NCBI GenBank assembly: GCA_030592645.1
Contig: JAUVIR010000033.1
Location: 1 to 36,819, forward strand
Reading direction: 5' to 3'
Source of the DNA: Candidatus Fermentibacterota bacterium
GTDB lineage: Bacteria > Fermentibacterota > Fermentibacteria > Fermentibacterales > JCC-6
Length of the DNA stretch: 36,819 bases
Shown here piece by piece: positions 33,500 to 36,819 of the stretch; positions within the stretch are counted from its first letter, which is position 1, and each line of letters starts with the position of its first letter. Below the pieces are notes generated by a model. That model had not been told where the DNA came from. It saw only the letters and a list, made by a program, of their open reading frames with translations, and searched no databases. The position numbers and the translations under genes were made by a program.

Positions 33500-34278
33500 A
33501 TCGTTCTCCGCTTCCTGGAAGTCAGAATTCTGAGAGTAATGAATATCATCAGGCTCATGGCGATAAGTATGAACGCTACCGGCTGGGAGTACTCAAGACC
33601 GTAAGCCTGGTAACGCTCGAACATCAGTACAGGAGCAATCATGGGATGGTAAGCGATAACAATAACCGCACCGAATTCGCTGAGTGCTCTAGCGGCACTC
33701 ATAATAGTCCCGGTAAGCATGCTTCTTCTGGCAAGAGGAAATGTTACGCGCCAGAATGTGGAAAATCTTGACGCGCCAAGAGTCATCGAAACGTTTTCAA
33801 GCCTTTCGGGAACGGATGAAAAACCTTCCTTGGCAGCGTTTATGAAAAAGGGAATCGATACAAATACAAGAACTGTAATGATTCCGGCAGGGCTTCCCAT
33901 TATTCTCACCCCGAGGTCCGCAAGAATTCTGCCGAACCAGTGGTTTCTGCCCGTTACAGCAAGAATGGCTATACCCACAACCGGATGCGGAATAACTATT
34001 GGAATATCAACGATGCTTTCTACGATATTCTTTCCCGGAAAATCCTTCCTTGCCAGGAGATACGCGAATGGGGTTCCCAGCAAAAGGCAGATGACCGCTG
34101 CCATTCCAGATGTGTAAAGGCTCAGGAAAACGGCGTTCATTATCTCCCCGTCGTGCAGGGATTCCCAGATGATACCCGGTGACGGCGCTGTGGCGATATT
34201 CAGCAGAGGAAGAGCCAGGAATGCCAGTACCACCACAGCGAATACGATACAGATCCATATGAAGGGACCTGATTTCAT
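33496..34278 (-). CDS. wtpB: Tungstate/molybdate ABC transporter permease
   Basis: 260 residues with about six transmembrane helices. The cytoplasmic coupling loop typical of binding-protein-dependent permeases is visible (ENVSMTLGASRFSTFWRVTF P), as is the conserved ARALSEFGAVIVIAY of molybdate/tungstate permeases. The start ATG 34278 lies 3 nt after the wtpA stop, with GTGGAG as ribosome-binding site inside the end of wtpA. It pairs with WtpC and receives substrate from WtpA. Confidence 0.9.
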   Translation of the reverse strand: MKSGPFIWICIVFAVVVLAFLALPLLNIATAPSPGIIWESLHDGEIMNAVFLSLYTSGMAAVICLLLGTPFAYLLARKDFPGKNIVESIVDIPIVIPHPVVGIAILAVTGRNHWFGRILADLGVRIMGSPAGIITVLVFVSIPFFINAAKEGFSSVPERLENVSMTLGASRFSTFWRVTFPLARRSMLTGTIMSAARALSEFGAVIVIAYHPMIAPVLMFERYQAYGLEYSQPVAFILIAMSLMIFITLRILTSRKRRTI

Positions 34279-34281
34279 GAA

Positions 34282-35232
34282 TTACTCCACAAGGTGATCA
34301 AGACACTCCGGTATTGAAGCTACATCTGTTTCTGAAGAAATCCTGCACGGAATAAAGGGAGGTTGCCCTTTCTCCGCCAGTACCGCGAGGCCGCCTTCGG
34401 GTGACAGCAAGTATTCAAGGAATGCTCTGGCAGCTTCCCCATTCGGCGCCTGGTTCAGCAGTGTTATGCCATAGGCTATTGGAGCGCCAGTAACAGTTTT
34501 TGTCTCTCCAGGAGAGCTTCCCGCTATCTCAGTTGATGCAGTGGCATAGAGGTCCGCATAATCAGGGTCTCCCAGATTGATTTCAGGTGCAAAATCAACG
34601 TACTCAAGATCATGCTGAACGGCTACGGAAAGGTATTCAAATGCGTAATCCAGATGTCCGCTTTCAAGAAGCGAAATCAACTCAACCGAACGGGGCCTGA
34701 TATTCCTTTCATCACGATTATCGATAAGAGAAACCGCTAACCCCGGAATGCCATAGTAATCCTCAGCAAGCTGCAGCAGCAGAAGTGTTCTGTAACCGCA
34801 GGGATCAGCATCAGGATCGGAATGCCCCCATTCAATATCCTCGTTCTGCAGAATTTCTATCCAGTTAACCGCGTTTATCTCATCCGCGAGTCGGCTCTCT
34901 GGAGTGTAAGCAAGAACCATTCTGTTTGTTGCGAAAATGGCGTTCCAGGACGCATAGTCTGAAATCAACATATTGTCTATGACCCGGTAATCAGCTGAAG
35001 CCATAATATCGCAATCTTCCCTGCCCAGTTCGGTTATCTTCCTGGCGCAGGCAACGCTTCCCGCGGATTCACGTCTTATATCAACTTCCGGATACATCGC
35101 TTCGAACTGTTCTTCAATAATCTCAAGAGGAACTGCTAGACTTCCAGCATGAAATATCGTAACTATTCCTGAAATGTCTCCTGCCAGAAGAATTGCCGAT
35201 AGGATAAATACAGCAGCTGTACTCTTTTTCAA
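34282..35232 (-). CDS. wtpA: Tungstate/molybdate-binding periplasmic protein
   Basis: 316 residues from TTG 35232 with AAGGGGGT 6 nt upstream. A signal peptide (MKKSTAAVFILSAILLAG) is followed by the WtpA blocks: VTIFHAGSLAVPLE, RRESAGSVACARKITELG, DIMASADYRVID, NRMVLAYTPESR, EINAVNWIEILQ and HSDPDADPCGYRTLLLLQLAE. These closely match the archaeal WtpA type, which prefers tungstate over molybdate and binds the oxyanion octahedrally using extra carboxylates. It begins the wtpA-wtpB-wtpC-mobB-like operon. Tungsten uptake fits an anaerobe with aldehyde:ferredoxin oxidoreductase or formate dehydrogenase, neither of which is in this window. Confidence 0.92.
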   Translation of the reverse strand: MKKSTAAVFILSAILLAGDISGIVTIFHAGSLAVPLEIIEEQFEAMYPEVDIRRESAGSVACARKITELGREDCDIMASADYRVIDNMLISDYASWNAIFATNRMVLAYTPESRLADEINAVNWIEILQNEDIEWGHSDPDADPCGYRTLLLLQLAEDYYGIPGLAVSLIDNRDERNIRPRSVELISLLESGHLDYAFEYLSVAVQHDLEYVDFAPEINLGDPDYADLYATASTEIAGSSPGETKTVTGAPIAYGITLLNQAPNGEAARAFLEYLLSPEGGLAVLAEKGQPPFIPCRISSETDVASIPECLDHLVE

Positions 35233-35281
35233 TTAATTACCCCCTTTGTTCGCAACCTTAAAATGTTTACTATCGGCTGGG

Positions 35282-35310
35282 AATATATCCGTTATGTCAA
35301 TTTGACACAA
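35282..35310 (-). promoter_or_regulatory. Candidate wtp operon promoter with palindromic operator
   Basis: On the minus strand TTGTGT (35310-35305), 17 nt, then TATATT (35287-35282), about 50 nt before wtpA. The perfect 13-nt palindrome TGTCAATTTGACA (35295-35307) covers the end of the -35 and the spacer, a plausible repressor site (for instance for an oxyanion-sensing regulator). Confidence 0.45.
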
Positions 35311-35317
35311 TGGGGGG

Positions 35318-35339
35318 CGGACGCCACTTGCGGCACTTA
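35318..35339 (-). repeat. REP-like inverted repeat, left copy
   Basis: On the minus strand TAAGTGCCGCAAGTGGCGTC plus CG; 20 of 22 bases match the inverted copy at 36231-36252. The core GCC-GCAAGT-GGC can form a small hairpin, and on the plus strand GGAC stands directly beside it. Confidence 0.75.
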
Positions 35340-35396
35340 CCAAATTAATACACCAAGAAGCAATCCATCATCCTTCTTCTCCATTCTCTTTGCCCC

Positions 35397-35425
35397 TTGA
35401 AATTCTCATAAATAGTGCGTACACT
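35397..35425 (+). promoter_or_regulatory. RAYT promoter
   Basis: TTGAAA (35397-35402), 17 nt, then TACACT (35420-35425). Transcription would start only a few bases before the ATG at 35435, so the message would be almost leaderless; no Shine-Dalgarno sequence is visible. Confidence 0.45.
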
Positions 35426-35434
35426 AATATTGTT

Positions 35435-36199
35435 ATGGGACAACATATACGACCTGATTGGGAAGGCGCCCTGCACCATGTGATGGCTCGTGGGATAGAC
35501 GGCAGATCCATATTCAATTCCACGGTAGACCGTTCTGACATGTATCAGAGGCTATCTCAACTTGTTGCTGAAACAGGAACCCGGATCTATGCATGGGTCA
35601 TTATGCCAAATCATTTACATCTTCTTATTCGCACCGGAATTAAACCTATCAGTACTTTCATGCATAGATTACTCACCGGGTATGCCATCTGCTATAACCG
35701 GAGAGAAGATAGAAAGGGCTATGTCTTCCAGGGAAGGTTTAAATCAATACTGGTACAGGAAGATGAGTACTTTCTTCAGTTGGTCAAATACATCCATCTC
35801 AATCCCTTAAAGGCCGGAATAGTGAATGATTATGACTCACTTGAACGTTACAATTGGTCTGGTCATAAAAGCCTTCTTGGTGTAGGAATAACGCCCTGGC
35901 AGGATGTGAATTATGTACTTTCCAAATTCAATATTCTACACAGTAAACCAAAACTGCAATATTTGAAATTCATTAAAGAGGAAATGAGTGATAAAGAGAC
36001 ACTCAAACTGATATGGGGAGTTGCGCTGAGTTCAATAAGGGGGAGTAACAGGAGTCCTGAGCTTTCAGATGCTCGTGCTATGATAGCATGGATTTGCTGG
36101 AAACAAATAGGTTTGAGTAAAACTGATTGCGCAAGAATACTCAATAAATGCAGGTCGGGAGCATCACAAGCAATAGACAGAGGTACCCTACTCGCATAG
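35435..36199 (+). CDS. REP-associated tyrosine (Y1, HUH) transposase
   Basis: 254 residues from ATG 35435. The HUH motif is in MPNHLHLLI (His 60 and His 62) and the likely catalytic tyrosine in LVKYIHLNPLKAGI (Tyr 119). The N terminus (WEGALHHVMARGIDGRSIF) and the KGYVFQGRFKSILV segment are also typical of the IS200-like TnpA_REP (RAYT) family. Residues ~205-250 (SDARAMIAWICWKQIGLSKT...) add a helix-turn-helix resembling DnaA domain IV, as seen in some RAYTs. The enzyme is expected to cut single-stranded REP hairpins; RAYTs are usually single-copy and domesticated. The frame is intact. A frame opening at 35390 has no better start. Confidence 0.9.
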   Translation: MGQHIRPDWEGALHHVMARGIDGRSIFNSTVDRSDMYQRLSQLVAETGTRIYAWVIMPNHLHLLIRTGIKPISTFMHRLLTGYAICYNRREDRKGYVFQGRFKSILVQEDEYFLQLVKYIHLNPLKAGIVNDYDSLERYNWSGHKSLLGVGITPWQDVNYVLSKFNILHSKPKLQYLKFIKEEMSDKETLKLIWGVALSSIRGSNRSPELSDARAMIAWICWKQIGLSKTDCARILNKCRSGASQAIDRGTLLA

Positions 36200-36229
36200 G
36201 ATTGTATTGTTCCTAATGAATTATGTTTG

Positions 36230-36819
36230 CTAAGTGTCGCAAGTGACGTCCGGCCTCGCGAGCGGTCTCGCGAGGTATTCGATGATCTCGTTGGCCATCA
36301 TGGCGGCCACAACAGCAACTCTTGCTGAAAGCGTACCAAGAGAAAGGTCACTCTCCTGATCTCCGACAATCGTCAGATTCAGGCGCCTGTCAACTCTGAT
36401 CGAATCGGTCTTTCCGAAACCTGCTATACCCGAACAGGAGAAGACGGGTTTGCCGGGTAATCCGCGAAGCCAGGATTCAAGGAGCATGACCTTGGTCTCC
36501 TCCCTGTCCACCGCTTCAACCAGCACATCACAGTCAGCAAAGATCGAACAGGCATGTTCAGGATCGATAAGCCTGGTATGGATCTCGATCTCAGCATGGG
36601 GATTTATAAGTTCCAGATTGTACTTCAGAGCCTCGACCTTTGGATATCCTATCTGATCTCTGAAAAAAAACTGTCTGTTGAGGTTGTGCAGTTCAACAGA
36701 ATCGAAATCGGCGATCACGAGCCTGCCGATTCCGGCACGAATCAGTGAAGCAGCCACATTCGACCCCACACCGCCGGCTCCGGTGATACCCACTGATGAA
36801 GTGTTTAGAACAGCCGTAA
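36230..36819 (-). CDS. thiF: ThiF-type E1-like adenylyltransferase, partial at right edge
   Basis: The frame runs through the window end (TAVLNTSSVGITGAGGVGSN), so the N terminus is missing; 195 residues are visible. ITGAGGVGSNVAASLIRAGI binds nucleotide, DFDSVELHNLNRQFFFRDQI holds the catalytic Arg, and DVLVEAVDREETKVMLLE follows. It fits the short (~200 aa) ThiF group that adenylates the C-terminal glycine of ThiS- or MoaD-like sulfur carriers; there are no CxxC zinc pairs as in MoeB. Its last six codons and stop lie inside the right REP-like repeat, so the C-terminal DVTCDT was probably acquired with the insertion. Given the neighbouring tungstate genes, a role in tungstopterin synthesis is possible, but thiamine synthesis is equally likely. 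Confidence 0.82.
   Translation of the reverse strand, partial: TAVLNTSSVGITGAGGVGSNVAASLIRAGIGRLVIADFDSVELHNLNRQFFFRDQIGYPKVEALKYNLELINPHAEIEIHTRLIDPEHACSIFADCDVLVEAVDREETKVMLLESWLRGLPGKPVFSCSGIAGFGKTDSIRVDRRLNLTIVGDQESDLSLGTLSARVAVVAAMMANEIIEYLARPLARPDVTCDT
36231..36252 (+). repeat. REP-like inverted repeat, right copy
   Basis: TAAGTGTCGCAAGTGACGTC plus CG, inverted relative to the left copy. The only two differences (C to T and G to A) sit opposite each other in the hairpin stem, so pairing is kept. It overlaps the 3' end and stop codon of thiF. Confidence 0.75.

Larger units (their letters stand above)
35318..36252 (+). mobile_element. REP-associated tyrosine transposase unit
   Basis: A single Y1 transposase gene bounded by two inverted 22-bp REP-like sequences, the layout of a REPtron (RAYT gene with flanking REPs). 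It sits between the wtp operon and thiF. Confidence 0.7.

Noticed and set aside
1-36819. CRISPR array, rRNA operon or prophage
   Set aside because: No regularly spaced direct repeats, no conserved rRNA segments and no phage structural or integrase genes were found.

Overview
The window looks like a chromosomal segment of an uncultured, anaerobic, Gram-negative-type bacterium. Oxygen-sensitive class III ribonucleotide reductase (nrdD/nrdG), a tungstate ABC transporter (wtpABC), a selenocysteine tRNA (selC), many signal-peptide proteins and a probable lipoprotein all point that way. The gene repertoire and a shared C-terminal motif on secreted proteins recall FCB-related candidate phyla such as Fermentibacterota/Aegiribacteria or Eisenbacteria. 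That placement is a guess from gene content and was not computed. Coding density is high, several start codons are TTG or GTG, and near-consensus TTGACA-type promoters are easy to see.

Layout. 1-4776: the 5' part of an exported gingipain-type (C25) peptidase running off the left edge, a divergent alpha-glucan phosphorylase, and a small secreted protein with a terminator. 4859-8367: selC, then tcdA, a TatD nuclease, a YitT-type membrane protein and a PrsW-type membrane protease, all on the minus strand. 8619-11298: a DUF3160 lipoprotein and a small exported protein, convergent. 11548-14713: four tandem secreted paralogs of about 235 residues. 14772-19395: pyrG-purF-guaA, a tight minus-strand operon of three glutamine amidotransferases. 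19603-24971: two consecutive two-domain M16 zinc proteases. 25064-27646: mazEF, a periplasmic L-asparaginase and an EamA transporter. 27987-30962: nrdD, a tiny free-standing glycyl-radical domain gene, and nrdG, translationally coupled. 31035-31853: an ArsR-family repressor with two very small Cys-rich proteins, a palindromic operator and a strong terminator. 31871-35232: wtpA-wtpB-wtpC plus a MobB-like Fe-S protein. 35318-36252: a REP-associated tyrosine transposase between inverted REP-like repeats. 36230-end: a ThiF-type adenylyltransferase cut by the right edge.

Four items deserve attention. (1) Five secreted proteins of two unrelated architectures end in the same motif, A-L-x-x-[ST]-T-W-x-x-I-K-T-[IL]-[FM], which looks like an undescribed C-terminal sorting or anchoring tag. 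(2) The glycyl-radical segment of the anaerobic ribonucleotide reductase is a separate 56-residue protein. (3) An ArsR-controlled cassette encodes a 45-residue Cys/His protein and an exported acidic protein with 17 cysteines, possibly a metal-handling system. (4) The RAYT is bounded by 22-bp inverted repeats that differ only at two positions that base-pair with each other, and one repeat supplies the last codons of thiF.
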